Part shown: positions 53,529 to 63,089 of the stretch, in pieces
How the letters are laid out: each line of letters starts with the position of its first letter
Position numbering within the stretch: the stretch's first letter is position 1
Assembly (NCBI GenBank): GCA_023417785.1
Contig: JAEZEH010000053.1
Span: 124,001 to 188,000 of the forward strand
Reading direction: 5' to 3'
Length of the DNA stretch: 64,000 nucleotides
DNA from: Bacteroidota bacterium
Lineage (GTDB): Bacteria; Bacteroidota; Bacteroidia; Cytophagales; Cyclobacteriaceae
Translations under genes and position numbers: made by a program
The notes under the pieces: model-generated
Database searches by the model: none
Told to the model about the DNA's origin: nothing
Seen by the model: only the letters and a program-made list of their open reading frames with translations

Positions 53529-54443
53529 CTAGCTGCCGTTTTCGGAGACAAAAAACTCCAACAGACCATGCAGCAACTCAATCTTGATGGACGATTCGTT
53601 TTTTATTTCAACGATCTCGTCATCGACATGCGCCTTCGATCCATCCCAAAAGATCTCAAGCCTTTTTGCCTTTACAATGTTAAAAAACGGCGCCTCTTCC
53701 TTTCCTTGAATGAGCCCGTCGATGTAATTGATGAACTTATCGCGTTCATTTTCAGAAACCATCACGACTTCGAATTCGCCGTCGGATGGATCCGCCAACG
53801 GTGCGAGATTGAGTCTCGGTCCGATCGACACCGTATTCATTATTTCCACCATGAGGTAATTACCCTTATGAATAACGCCATCGAGATTAACCCGGCAAAA
53901 CCGCGCACGTGCGTCTTCGACCAATTCTCTCAACACCTCCAGAGCCGTCTGTAAACTTTTTTGCACTGATTCCTTTTCACCGTTGTCCTGCTTCTTCATT
54001 CGCAGCATTAGTTCCGGAAATAATCCAACACCAAAACTTTCGAGAAAGAACTTACTTTTCTTGATACCGTATATTCTGCCGACGTCGAATTTTTTGATCC
54101 GGTTTTCATTCCAACTGCTGATCACAGCGTGAGGATTGTTTCTGGGGATATCAAGTGTTTTCGCAATGTTATTAGCTGTTCCCATCGGCAGGAGCCCAAT
54201 AGGGTACTTCCTGTCCAACAATGTCTTGTTAAGTAAGGATTCGGCGACCTTGCGCACAGTGCCATCACCGCCGGCGAGTATAATAAAATCAATTTCCTTT
54301 GATTCGATTTTTTCCCAACCATCCTTTTTTGTAGACGAATAACTACATCCAAAGCCGGCTGACTGGATCATGGATACAAGTTCGCCTTTGTCATAATTTC
54401 CTTCCCCAGCTAAGGGGTTGTGCAGGAGTTTCGCAAATTTCAT
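53529..54443 (-). CDS. Diacylglycerol/lipid kinase (DagK family)
   Basis: 304 residues. GGDGT (58-62) in ILAGGDGTVRKV is the ATP-binding motif of the family, with LLPMGTANNIAKTL following. These kinases phosphorylate diacylglycerol or sphingoid-type lipids on the inner face of the membrane. No transmembrane span. Head-to-head with surE, 94 bp apart. Confidence 0.9.
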   Translation of the reverse strand: MKFAKLLHNPLAGEGNYDKGELVSMIQSAGFGCSYSSTKKDGWEKIESKEIDFIILAGGDGTVRKVAESLLNKTLLDRKYPIGLLPMGTANNIAKTLDIPRNNPHAVISSWNENRIKKFDVGRIYGIKKSKFFLESFGVGLFPELMLRMKKQDNGEKESVQKSLQTALEVLRELVEDARARFCRVNLDGVIHKGNYLMVEIMNTVSIGPRLNLAPLADPSDGEFEVVMVSENERDKFINYIDGLIQGKEEAPFFNIVKAKRLEIFWDGSKAHVDDEIVEIKNESSIKIELLHGLLEFFVSENGS

Positions 54444-54537
54444 TCAGCGAGTTTTTATAATACTCATTATTCCCTATTCGAAACCTATACCAGGACCTGA
54501 CGGGAAATGTGGAATGATAATATATGATTAAAAAGTC

Positions 54538-55278
54538 ATGAGAATTTTAGTAACCAACGACGACGGAATTTACAGTCCGGGGATTTCCGCTCTTGCGCGG
54601 GTAGCCAGCCGGTTTGGCGAGGTACGCGTAGTGGCACCGGACGTCGAACAATCATCCATGGGTCACGCGATTACTGCGACGCGGCCCCTATATTACAAGA
54701 AATCACCTATCACTTTTGAAGGACTTGAGGCATATCGTGTCAACGGCACTCCTGCTGACTGCGTTGCGCTTGGAAGCCATCTTTGGGATAAAGTAGACGT
54801 CGTGTTGTCAGGGATCAACATGGGGTCGAACCTTGGAAATGCAATGTGGCATTCCGGAACGCTTGCCGGCGCTAAACAAGCTGTTTTACTCGGTATGAAG
54901 GGAATTGCGTTCAGTACACCAACCGGGAAAGGAGAGCCCGACTTTGAAGCTCTTGAACCCTTCGTTGAAGAGTCCCTCAGTAAGCTACTGGAGTTGCCGA
55001 AGCTTTGCCTCATCAATGTAAATTTGCCCCCCTCCCCTAAGGGAATAAAATGGACCAGACAATCGGTGAGACAGTATGACGGAAGAGTGGTAGCCGGTCA
55101 GGATCCTATGGGCCGAAAACATTACTGGTTTACCGTGGTGCCACTTGAAGCTGCAGAAGAGGGTACAGACCGATGGGCGGTTGAGCAAGGATATGTTTCA
55201 ATTACTCCTCTGCGCCTTGACCTTACCAATGAACAGGAGCTGCACGAGGCAATAAAAGAAGAGGCGAGTTCGCATTGA
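54538..55278 (+). CDS. surE: 5'/3'-nucleotidase SurE
   Basis: 246 residues. The metal-binding start LVTNDDGI (N7, D8, D9) and the SGINMGSNLGNAMWHSGT segment are typical. It is a survival-linked phosphatase that acts on nucleoside monophosphates. A perfect-stem terminator follows within 25 bp of the stop. Confidence 0.96.
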   Translation: MRILVTNDDGIYSPGISALARVASRFGEVRVVAPDVEQSSMGHAITATRPLYYKKSPITFEGLEAYRVNGTPADCVALGSHLWDKVDVVLSGINMGSNLGNAMWHSGTLAGAKQAVLLGMKGIAFSTPTGKGEPDFEALEPFVEESLSKLLELPKLCLINVNLPPSPKGIKWTRQSVRQYDGRVVAGQDPMGRKHYWFTVVPLEAAEEGTDRWAVEQGYVSITPLRLDLTNEQELHEAIKEEASSH

Positions 55279-55300
55279 GAAGATACAACCTTATAAAACA

Positions 55301-55328
55301 AAAAGGGATCCCGCAGGATCCCTTTTTA
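55301..55328. terminator. Convergent terminator between surE and the DUF4142 gene
   Basis: AAAAGGGATCC / GGATCCCTTTT, 11-bp stem with loop CGCA, T-run on both strands. It can stop both converging genes. Confidence 0.9.
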
Positions 55329-55354
55329 TTGTGATCGGATAGCGTGTATCAACG

Positions 55355-55921
55355 TTAATTCTTCACGCGCTCCTGAGTAGCCTTGGCCATTTCCAGATGC
55401 TGACGAAGGTTAGTCACCTTTCCAGAAGCCCAGGCCTTCAATTCAGGATCGTTTCCGTCTTCAGCCTGATCTTCGAATTCATCGACATCCTCTTCATGTG
55501 CCTTAACCATCAGGTCCATGTATTCGCGATCAAATTCAGCACCCTGCTTCTGGTTAAGATCATCATACTTTTTTTGATGGTCGGCTGTCATCGATGTGGG
55601 CAGCGTTATGTTCTTTTGCTGCGCAAGCGTTTTTAGCTCGTCATTCGCCTTGGAGTGTTCGGTAACCATTGTCTCGGCAAACTTTTTCACTTCAGGTGAA
55701 GTAGCTTTGGTCTGCGCAAGCTGGCCGAGTTGAACCTCCATCATACTGCTCGCGGCTGCTTCGACGGCAAACTCGCTATCATCTTCAAGATCAGAGTTAT
55801 TCAAGTTTGCTTCATTTTGATCTTCAGCCACTTCTTTTGAATCTTCTTGCTGCTGATTTCCACAGGAAACCAAAGCCACTGATAAGCATGCAGCAAATAA
55901 GAGTTTTACAGGTCTTTTCAT
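55355..55921 (-). CDS. DUF4142 family lipoprotein
   Basis: 188 residues with a lipoprotein signal and lipobox LVSC. An acidic spacer (about 24-55) precedes the ferritin-like helical DUF4142 domain, with FAETMVTEHSKANDELKTLA and YMDLMVKAHEEDVDEFE. Members are periplasmic or surface proteins linked to stress, but the role is unclear. Convergent with surE, sharing the terminator. Confidence 0.88.
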   Translation of the reverse strand: MKRPVKLLFAACLSVALVSCGNQQQEDSKEVAEDQNEANLNNSDLEDDSEFAVEAAASSMMEVQLGQLAQTKATSPEVKKFAETMVTEHSKANDELKTLAQQKNITLPTSMTADHQKKYDDLNQKQGAEFDREYMDLMVKAHEEDVDEFEDQAEDGNDPELKAWASGKVTNLRQHLEMAKATQERVKN

Positions 55922-55995
55922 AATCCAATTGTATTTGTTTCGCCCTTACAATTAAAATTCCTGTGCCATTTCATTTACTACAGTATAGTTTCAGA

Positions 55996-56379
55996 CTAAT
56001 CCTCTTTATAAAAATCAATCAGCGCCCCAAAATAGGTATCAGTCCAACCTTCCGTAATTTCGTCGTAACTCTCGTCTGGTATGTTCGTATGGCGGAGTTC
56101 AACTGAAGAACCATTTTGATGTGGGTGTAGTTTGATCGTGACTATCGAAGGCGGCTCCTGATCACCGAAGTACCACTGTTGCCTGATCATTTTGTCCGGG
56201 ACGAATTCAAGGTTCTTTCCCATTATGCTTCCGTCCCACAAAGAAAATTCTGAGTCAGGCTCTTCCGACATTTCAGCAGGTTCGCCACTCCATAACTGGA
56301 TGGTCAGTGGATTGGTGAGCGCACGATACAGCTGATCAGGTTCAGCCGGTACCACAAAGTATTTCTTAAAATCTTTCAT
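55996..56379 (-). CDS. SRPBCC (AHSA1-like) domain protein
   Basis: 127 residues. The start FFVVPAEPDQLYRALTNPLT-like segment (here KKYFVVPAEPDQLYRALT) and IRQQWYFGDQEPPSIVTIKL match the AHSA1/START-like fold, which binds small hydrophobic ligands or acts on Hsp90. Tryptophans near the end (EGWTDTYFG) are typical. No signal peptide. It precedes the DUF4142 gene by 74 bp on the same strand. Confidence 0.82.
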   Translation of the reverse strand: MKDFKKYFVVPAEPDQLYRALTNPLTIQLWSGEPAEMSEEPDSEFSLWDGSIMGKNLEFVPDKMIRQQWYFGDQEPPSIVTIKLHPHQNGSSVELRHTNIPDESYDEITEGWTDTYFGALIDFYKED

Positions 56380-56557
56380 GATTTGAAAATAACCGACAGT
56401 TCGTTTCCGTAAAAGTATGACAATATCAACGCTGTTGACTTTTCCCCCAATAAAACCTGAAACGGGAAAATTTCTCCGGCGTTTTGCGGCGCTCTATGGC
56501 CTTCGAGCAGGGTACGATGATTGAATATACCAGTTGACAACCAATTGAATTATTGAT

Positions 56558-56812
56558 ATGGCTTCAATACAGTTTAATGAGTTCACAATAGATATTGTAG
56601 TAAATAATATAGATGGCATCTTCAGTCGGGTGTTCAATATTCCTTTCTCGAAAGGCTATTGGGTTATGCTTACAATCCGAAATGCTGAGGGAGAAAAAGA
56701 AAGTTTTCCCCGTACTGACGAGAATTTCAGGGTCAAGACTTATGACTCGTATGAACGAGCTATCGAAGACGTATCCGATTTGCTCAAGATGCAGTTTAAA
56801 AACAACGGTTAG
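56558..56812 (+). CDS. Small hypothetical protein upstream of rhomboid gene
   Basis: 84 residues, starting MASIQFNEFTIDIVV; soluble, mixed charge, no signal peptide. It is 67 bp before the rhomboid gene on the same strand, so it may be in one transcript. I do not recognise it. The codon pattern looks like a real gene, but length makes this tentative. Confidence 0.5.
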   Translation: MASIQFNEFTIDIVVNNIDGIFSRVFNIPFSKGYWVMLTIRNAEGEKESFPRTDENFRVKTYDSYERAIEDVSDLLKMQFKNNG

Positions 56813-56879
56813 GTGTACTGTTTTAACTACCTCACTCAGATACCCCGATATTTCGTATCATTGTGGTTTAATCCGTCCA

Positions 56880-57515
56880 ATGAACGTCAGTTATATCATT
56901 ATTGCAATCACCGCCGTTGTAAGCTTTTACGCATTCAGCAACGCTGAAGTGATGAGGAGATTCATTATGAATCCGTACCTCGCAAATACGCGCAATCAAT
57001 ACTACAGGTTTATCACTTCGGGATTTCTTCATAAAGATCACGTTCACCTGATCTTCAATATGATCGCTTTGTATTTTTTCGGTCCGATCGTGGAAACAAT
57101 TTTTAATGCCGTATTTGGTCCGATTGGTGTGTTCTATTTCGTTGTCCTGTATTTGATTGCCCTGGTTGTGTCAGACATTCCCAGTTATTTCAAACATGTG
57201 CAAAATCCCGGGTACAATTCTCTTGGTGCATCGGGAGCCGTTTCGGCCGTGGTGTTTGCCTTCATTCTGTTCCTGCCTTTGGAGAAGATATGCCTCTACT
57301 TTGTTCTTTGTATCAACGGCTTCATACTGGGAATTATCTATCTCATCTATTCCTATTATCAGGGAAAGAAAGGCGGCGATCTCATCAACCATGACGCACA
57401 CTTCTACGGCGCGGTCTTCGGAATGGTTTTTTGTATCATCCTGTATCCGAATTCGATAAACGTCTTTTGGGAGCAGTTGAAGATGTTCCAAATCTCCGAC
57501 CTTCTATCACGTTAG
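56880..57515 (+). CDS. Rhomboid family intramembrane serine protease
   Basis: 211 residues from the ATG at 56880; a longer frame from 56613 has no membrane features and is rejected. Six or so spans. Catalytic serine S118 in GASGA, the H-x-x-x-N-type loop HVHLIFN (54-60) and the catalytic histidine in HDAHFYGA (H174). It cuts membrane proteins within the bilayer. The small gene upstream is a possible partner. Confidence 0.9.
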   Translation: MNVSYIIIAITAVVSFYAFSNAEVMRRFIMNPYLANTRNQYYRFITSGFLHKDHVHLIFNMIALYFFGPIVETIFNAVFGPIGVFYFVVLYLIALVVSDIPSYFKHVQNPGYNSLGASGAVSAVVFAFILFLPLEKICLYFVLCINGFILGIIYLIYSYYQGKKGGDLINHDAHFYGAVFGMVFCIILYPNSINVFWEQLKMFQISDLLSR

Positions 57516-57543
57516 AAGAGAATCTGTTTAGATCGCGCTTCCC

Positions 57544-58191
57544 TTACCGGATCAGTGCTGGCTGTATCGCCTTCCGCCAAATTGCATAGCCATTCTCATT
57601 CATGTGCAGGCTGTCGCTCACAAATAATGCGGGTTGCGGTTTGTCCTGTTTGTTCAACATACGCGAGTACACGTCAATATATTTTGTGTGCTTTTTTCCC
57701 TTCAGATAGTCGCGGACCAGCTGATTTCCTTTTGTCAGCTCGTCCCGGAATTTTTCACGGCTGGGACTAGGTTTCATACTTACGAAGGCTACCGGAACGT
57801 CTGGCAGCCGTTGGCGAATCGATGTGAATAGTTGATCGAACCGCGAGAGCAATTCATCTGATGAGGCACCTGACGCAATATCGTTTTCGCCGCAATAGAT
57901 AATGATTTGCTTTGGTTGGTAGGGGAAAATAATGTCTTCCTGATAGCGTATAACATCCAGCAAAGTAGACCCGCCAAAGCCCCGGTTCAATATCACATGA
58001 CGGGGGAAAGCCTCGTGCACATCTTTCCAACGCGTAAACGACGAGCTGCCGATGAAAAGGATCGGATTTTCCGGCGGCCGTTCAACGCTGTCGCTTTTTT
58101 TGAATTCCCGAATGTCGTTCGCAAAGCGCTGTTGAGCAACGGTGGTAAAGGTAACGGACAGTAATAATAGTGGCAGGATGGCGTACTTCAT
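57544..58191 (-). CDS. Exported SGNH/GDSL hydrolase
   Basis: 215 residues with a signal peptide (about 1-19). Block I is ILFIGSSSF with the nucleophile at S49 or S50; RGFGGSTL and CGENDI are blocks II and III; the C-terminal catalytic pair is in SDSLHMNENGY (D193, H196). The family includes esterases and lipases for sugars or lipids. It converges with the rhomboid gene, 28 bp apart. Confidence 0.88.
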   Translation of the reverse strand: MKYAILPLLLLSVTFTTVAQQRFANDIREFKKSDSVERPPENPILFIGSSSFTRWKDVHEAFPRHVILNRGFGGSTLLDVIRYQEDIIFPYQPKQIIIYCGENDIASGASSDELLSRFDQLFTSIRQRLPDVPVAFVSMKPSPSREKFRDELTKGNQLVRDYLKGKKHTKYIDVYSRMLNKQDKPQPALFVSDSLHMNENGYAIWRKAIQPALIR

Positions 58192-58316
58192 GTAATATAA
58201 TTTCAGAGCAAATTAACTCCGTGGCCTGCAACCACAAAGACCGGCCGTGTAATATTAGTCCTAGCAGGCGCGGCATAGAAATTTCCCTTTTACCTCTTAA
58301 AAACGAAAGGTGAAGC

Positions 58317-59519
58317 ATGGGATCTGAACATAAATCAAGGAAAGGAAAATTATTGAAGGTGCTTTTGATCGTTGCAGTCGTAATTGTGGCGGTCCGACTA
58401 GCCCTTCCTTATGTGGTGTTGAAATATGCCAACAATGCTCTGGCAGAAATGCCTGGATACGCCGGACATATTGAGGATATTGATTTGGCACTGATACGTG
58501 GTGCGTACAAGATCGACAGCATCTACCTTAATAAGAAAGATTCCGTATCGGGAGACGAAACGCCATTTTTCGCGTCCAGGCAAATCGACCTTTCACTTGA
58601 ATGGCGCTCGCTTTTCAAGGGTGAAATTGTTGGTGAAATTGAATTTCTGAAGCCTTCCTTGGTATTTACAAAGGACAAGGTAGAGCCTGATAATGTTAAA
58701 AAAGACTCGACCAGCTTCACGGAATTGCTGGAAGACCTGATGCCCCTAAAGGTCAATCGGTTTACGGTTAAGAACGGGCGAGTCCAGTATATCGATGAAC
58801 ATGCTACGCCAAGGGTTGACGTTACCATGGCTAATATGAATATCGTCGCCACAAATCTCCGCAACGCCTACGACTCCAGTGCAGTTTTGCCTGCGACCAT
58901 TACGGCAAACGCAGAGGTTTATGATGGCACACTTGACTTCAACATGAAGTTGAATCCGATGGCCGAGTATCCCACGTTTGACCTCAATGCAGAATTGAAG
59001 AATACAAACCTCGTTAAACTCAATGATTTCTTTTCGGCTTATGCCAACGTAGACATCAATAAAGGGACGCTGGGACTGTACACGGAAGTTGCGGCGAAAG
59101 AAGGGCGGTTTGAAGGCTACGTCAAGCCGCTGATGAAAGACATCAGTGTCCTCGGAAAGGAAGACCGTGACGATTCAATTTTCAAGAAACTCTGGGAAGG
59201 GTTTGTGGGCACTGCCGGACAGGTAGTTGAAAACCTGAAGAAAGATCAGGTAGCAACAAAAATTCCATTCAAGGGTGAGATCGAAGATCCGCAAGCCAAT
59301 ATCTGGTACACGATTACGTCAGTGCTTCAAAATGCTTTCGTCCGCGCAATGCAACCTACCATTGATCACGAGATCAATCTTGCCACCGTCGATGACGGCG
59401 AGAAAGAAGAGAAAGGCTTTCTCGAAAAGATTTTTGGTGGCAAGGACGACAAGGATAAAGAGAAAGAAGAGCAAGCAGATAAAGAGGAGAGAGACAAAAA
59501 AGATGAGGATAAAGGATAA
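58317..59519 (+). CDS. DUF748 / AsmA-like envelope protein
   Basis: 400 residues with an N-terminal membrane span (about 12-30) and a long strand-rich domain with the LPYVVLKYANNALAEMPGY segment after it. DUF748 proteins resemble AsmA and intermembrane lipid-transfer proteins. The last 60 residues are a highly charged K/E/D tail (starting KIFGGKDDKDKEKEEQ), probably disordered. A bidirectional terminator follows. Confidence 0.8.
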   Translation: MGSEHKSRKGKLLKVLLIVAVVIVAVRLALPYVVLKYANNALAEMPGYAGHIEDIDLALIRGAYKIDSIYLNKKDSVSGDETPFFASRQIDLSLEWRSLFKGEIVGEIEFLKPSLVFTKDKVEPDNVKKDSTSFTELLEDLMPLKVNRFTVKNGRVQYIDEHATPRVDVTMANMNIVATNLRNAYDSSAVLPATITANAEVYDGTLDFNMKLNPMAEYPTFDLNAELKNTNLVKLNDFFSAYANVDINKGTLGLYTEVAAKEGRFEGYVKPLMKDISVLGKEDRDDSIFKKLWEGFVGTAGQVVENLKKDQVATKIPFKGEIEDPQANIWYTITSVLQNAFVRAMQPTIDHEINLATVDDGEKEEKGFLEKIFGGKDDKDKEKEEQADKEERDKKDEDKG

Positions 59520-59541
59520 TAAAGATTATCCGGAACCATTC

Positions 59542-59572
59542 AAGAAGAGGTCAGTCAACCTCTTCTTTTTTT
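59542..59572. terminator. Bidirectional terminator overlapping the end of the AGE gene
   Basis: AAGAAGAGGT / ACCTCTTCTT stem, loop CAGTCA, T-run on the plus strand. The stop and the last codons of the minus-strand gene at 59551 lie inside the hairpin. Confidence 0.75.
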
Positions 59573-60915
59573 AAGCGCGCTATACAATTCATTAGTGCAC
59601 GAACCTGATGATAGGCAGCTTTCCAGATATGACCCTTCATACCATTTTTCGCATCCGGCTCCCTGTCGATCCCGCCGGAGTACCATTCGCCTCGCTCATG
59701 ATCCACAAGGTAAGTATCGGTATACTTCCATAGTGTTTCGAATTTATCGAAGTACTTCCGCTCATCATCAGGATAGAGACCCGACATCATCAGCAGTGTG
59801 TTCAATCCTTCGGCCTGAGTCCACCAGTTCTTGGTATCTTTCACAACGGTGGGTGTAACATCATCGGCAAAGTAATAACCCGCATCGTAGAATCCCCCCG
59901 TGTCGCCGTCCCATCCGTAGTCCAGCGAGTGGTCCACCATTTTCTTGGCAATCCTGTGGGTTGCGGAATCATGTGATTGGCCCAGGACGTGAGAGGCTTC
60001 GAGCATCAGGTAGGCCGTCTCAACATCGTGACCGTAAGATACGTGGTCGAGGTAGTAATGCTTTTCGATTACGTCGCGGGCAGAGTCTCGATAGCTTACC
60101 GGTTTCCAGTCGGGCGTAAAGAATAATCCGAGATAGTGTTCATCCTGAACAATAGTATCACGGATCAATAACAGCATCTCGTGCAGGCGTTCCTTTAAAA
60201 GAGGGTCCGGCCACACCTGATACAGTTCCGTAAAGGCCTCAAGCAAGTGAATAGAACTGTTTTGATCTTTGTAACCCGTTTCCGCGGTTGAAGGTGTATT
60301 CGCATCACGGGCGATCACGCTGCCGCTACGGGTCATATGCTGGAAATATCCATTATATTTCGCGTCATGGCTATTCTTTTCAAGCCACATGAATGCCTTT
60401 TTGGCGAGGTTCAGAGCGCTGGTATCCCTGGATGCTGCATAGTACGCCGCCAGCCCATATATACCAAATGAATTTCCGTAGGCAGACTTCTCCTCATCAG
60501 CGTTGCTCTTTGGCGTTCCATCACGGCTCACCAATGTGTGAAAGCCACCAAATGTTTTGTCCCACATGACATCGCGGAGAAACTCAAACCCATGGCGCGC
60601 AGATTCGACATATATTTGGTCGTCGGGGAACATCAACATGGCCTTCGCATTATTCCAGAGGTGGCGCGACTGTGAAACAATCATTTTATCCTGGTCCCCT
60701 GTAGGTTGAAAATCCGCACTGAAGGCGCTTAAATATCCCCCGTGTTCGCGATCCAGTGCTTTGGGATACCACAGTCGCAACAGACCTTGTTCGAGGTCTT
60801 TTTCCATTTCCTGACGAATCGCCATTCTCTGGTTAGTAGTACTCTCCGGCGCGCGGGTAGTACACGAAAGCAAATTGACGATGAGTACGAGGAGCGTGAG
60901 ACGGAGTGTGTTCAT
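59551..60915 (-). CDS. Exported AGE-family epimerase (N-acylglucosamine/cellobiose 2-epimerase-like), lipoprotein
   Basis: 454 residues. A lipoprotein signal with lipobox LLSC (C18) precedes an (alpha/alpha)6-barrel. Conserved sites: HLWNNAKAM, DHVSYGHDVETAYL (histidines near 290-300), WWTQAEGLNTLL and the late KAAYHQVRALM. Known epimerases of this family convert mannose-, glucosamine- or cellobiose-type sugars at C2 and are mostly cytosolic, so the export signal is unusual. The substrate is unknown. Confidence 0.88.
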   Translation of the reverse strand: MNTLRLTLLVLIVNLLSCTTRAPESTTNQRMAIRQEMEKDLEQGLLRLWYPKALDREHGGYLSAFSADFQPTGDQDKMIVSQSRHLWNNAKAMLMFPDDQIYVESARHGFEFLRDVMWDKTFGGFHTLVSRDGTPKSNADEEKSAYGNSFGIYGLAAYYAASRDTSALNLAKKAFMWLEKNSHDAKYNGYFQHMTRSGSVIARDANTPSTAETGYKDQNSSIHLLEAFTELYQVWPDPLLKERLHEMLLLIRDTIVQDEHYLGLFFTPDWKPVSYRDSARDVIEKHYYLDHVSYGHDVETAYLMLEASHVLGQSHDSATHRIAKKMVDHSLDYGWDGDTGGFYDAGYYFADDVTPTVVKDTKNWWTQAEGLNTLLMMSGLYPDDERKYFDKFETLWKYTDTYLVDHERGEWYSGGIDREPDAKNGMKGHIWKAAYHQVRALMNCIARLKKEEVD

Positions 60916-61123
60916 GGCCGTAAAATAACGTTAAATATACATTACGGGCGCGAACCATCGTCACTAATACCATGTCGGCATGATTTTGAGATCTGCTTTT
61001 GGTATTCCTCCAGCCAGATGGTCATGAGTAAACTCTGATCCTCTTGTCAGCGATAGCTAACGATTTATGGGAGATGCTTTGCATGAAAGGCGCTACCAGC
61101 TTCCACCAATGAATCAACGGGGT

Positions 61124-61155
61124 CCGCGAGAGATAGGTTTGCTTTTCTCTCGCGG
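61124..61155. other. 10-bp hairpin between catalase and AGE genes
   Basis: CCGCGAGAGA / TCTCTCGCGG, loop about 12 bases, no T-run. It lies downstream of katA on the minus strand; it may stabilise that message. Confidence 0.5.
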
Positions 61156-61196
61156 GAGACCACCGTTTACGAGGACCGGTAAACCATTCGCTTTAC

Positions 61197-62813
61197 TTAA
61201 TAAGGCTTAGCCGGTTTGGAAACCTTTTCTGCTTTTTCAACAGCCTTATGAGAGTCCTTCGACCCGATTGGCCCCTTATCGATCATATCCTTCTCAGCTT
61301 TTTTAAGTCCCTCCGCGACGCGCTTGCCGTACTCGGGGTCGCATTTACTGAATAATTCGACCATCTTCTCCTGAATATGCTTCTTCGCAGGAGCCAGTGT
61401 ATTCACCAGATTAAAAACCAGATCATCGCGTTCCCAATCTTCAAACGCGCGGAATCTTTCTCCAGGTTGTTGGAAATCGTTTGTGCGCTCGATCTTTTCC
61501 CGAACAAGGTTTGCGTTGTAGTGCGGAGTGTACTCCCTTGCGGTCTTCGGAGCTTCTTTGAGTCCGTCGAGCGAAGATGGTTCATAGTTCACATGGGGAT
61601 TGGGACCTTCGTCTACATGATACGTCATTTGGCCATCGCGCTGATTTGTGGCAACCTTGGTTTTCGGGGAATTGATTGGCAGCTGCAGATAGTTGGCGCC
61701 AACGCGATGGCGTTGCGTATCGGAGTAAGAGAACGTCCGACCTTGCAACATCTTATCATCCGAAAATTCGAGCCCGTCGACGAGAACCCCTGTACCAAAG
61801 GCGGCCTGTTCGACTTCCGCAAAATAATTTTGAGGATTTCTGTCCAGCGTCATTTTACCCACAGGCAGAAACGGAAACTGGTCGGTAGGCCAGATTTTTG
61901 TGTCGTCGAGGGGATCGAAATCCAGTTCAGGGTGTTCATCGTCGCTCATGATCTGTACACATAGTTCCCACTCGGGAAATTCGCCACGTTCAATCGCTTC
62001 GTACAGGTCCTGCGTTGAATGGTTGAAATTTTTTCCTTGTATCTCCTCCGCCTGTGTCTGAGTAAGGTTACGTATTCCCTGCAGCGGTTCCCAGTGGTAC
62101 TTTACCAACACGGCTTCCCCATCGGCGTTTACCCACTTATACGTGTTAACGCCCGACCCCTGCATTTGTCGATAGTTCGCCGGAATACCCCATGGGGAAA
62201 AAAGGAATGTGATCATATGCAGCGCCTCAGGCGTATTGCTGATGAAATCGAAAATTCGTTCACCATCCTGCCGGTTCGTAACAGGGTCCGGCTTAAATGA
62301 ATGAATCAGATCCGGGAATTTGATTGCGTCACGAATGAAGAAAATCTTCAGGTTGTTTCCTACGAGATCCCAATTGCCGTCCTCGGTATAGAATTTCGTG
62401 GCGAAACCCCTGGGATCGCGAAGCGTTTCCGGTGAGTGGGCCCCATGAGTCACCGAGGAGAACCGAACGAAAACCGGAGTTCGTTTGCCTTTTTCCTGAA
62501 ATAGTTTGGCGCGCGTGTACTTGGCTATAGGTTCATCACCGACCTTACCATAAGCTTCGAAATACCCGTGTGCGCCGGCACCACGCGCATGAACTACCCT
62601 TTCGGGCACGCGTTCTCTGTCGAAGTGTGATATCTTTTCGAGAAATTGATAATTTTCGAGAGTTGCCGGACCGCGGTTTCCTATCGTCCGCAAGTTTTGA
62701 TTATCAGTCACGGGATGTCCCTGTCGGGTTGTAAGAATCCGGGATTTTTTACCGTCCGCTCCGGATGCGTTTCCAGCATCTTTACCGGAACCATTCGATT
62801 TTTCTTCTTTCAT
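61197..62813 (-). CDS. katA: Catalase
   Basis: 538-residue heme catalase, small-subunit type. The distal histidine is H75 in VVHARGAGAHG, the distal asparagine is in VGNNLKIFFIRD, and the heme tyrosine is Y363 in RTFSYSDTQRHR. The first 25 residues are a polar, glycine-rich extension. It breaks down hydrogen peroxide in the cytosol. The upstream gap of 276 bp holds its promoter and that of a small membrane gene. Confidence 0.98.
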   Translation of the reverse strand: MKEEKSNGSGKDAGNASGADGKKSRILTTRQGHPVTDNQNLRTIGNRGPATLENYQFLEKISHFDRERVPERVVHARGAGAHGYFEAYGKVGDEPIAKYTRAKLFQEKGKRTPVFVRFSSVTHGAHSPETLRDPRGFATKFYTEDGNWDLVGNNLKIFFIRDAIKFPDLIHSFKPDPVTNRQDGERIFDFISNTPEALHMITFLFSPWGIPANYRQMQGSGVNTYKWVNADGEAVLVKYHWEPLQGIRNLTQTQAEEIQGKNFNHSTQDLYEAIERGEFPEWELCVQIMSDDEHPELDFDPLDDTKIWPTDQFPFLPVGKMTLDRNPQNYFAEVEQAAFGTGVLVDGLEFSDDKMLQGRTFSYSDTQRHRVGANYLQLPINSPKTKVATNQRDGQMTYHVDEGPNPHVNYEPSSLDGLKEAPKTAREYTPHYNANLVREKIERTNDFQQPGERFRAFEDWERDDLVFNLVNTLAPAKKHIQEKMVELFSKCDPEYGKRVAEGLKKAEKDMIDKGPIGSKDSHKAVEKAEKVSKPAKPY

Positions 62814-63089
62814 AGCTTTTATCAGTTAAAAAGTCTGTCCTCAGGAATTACAAGGAACGTTGCCCGGTACAGGGCTGTTGTTTTGGAACCTGTGTTGACA
62901 ACAAAACGGTGCCATCACGTGTTGTTCCCGGGAAAGGTGTTTCATTTGAATCTGCAGCTCACAACGGGTAGGATAGGATACACTTCATGAAAATCGGACA
63001 TTCTTACCGTGTAAGATTTAACCGATCACTAATAAGTTTAGAATCGTTTCATTGATTAGGTTTGAATTCGTATTGTTGAATATCCCATC

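Noticed and set aside
56613..56879. N-terminal extension of the rhomboid gene
   Set aside because: It overlaps the small gene in another frame and lacks membrane features; the ATG at 56880 starts the first span.
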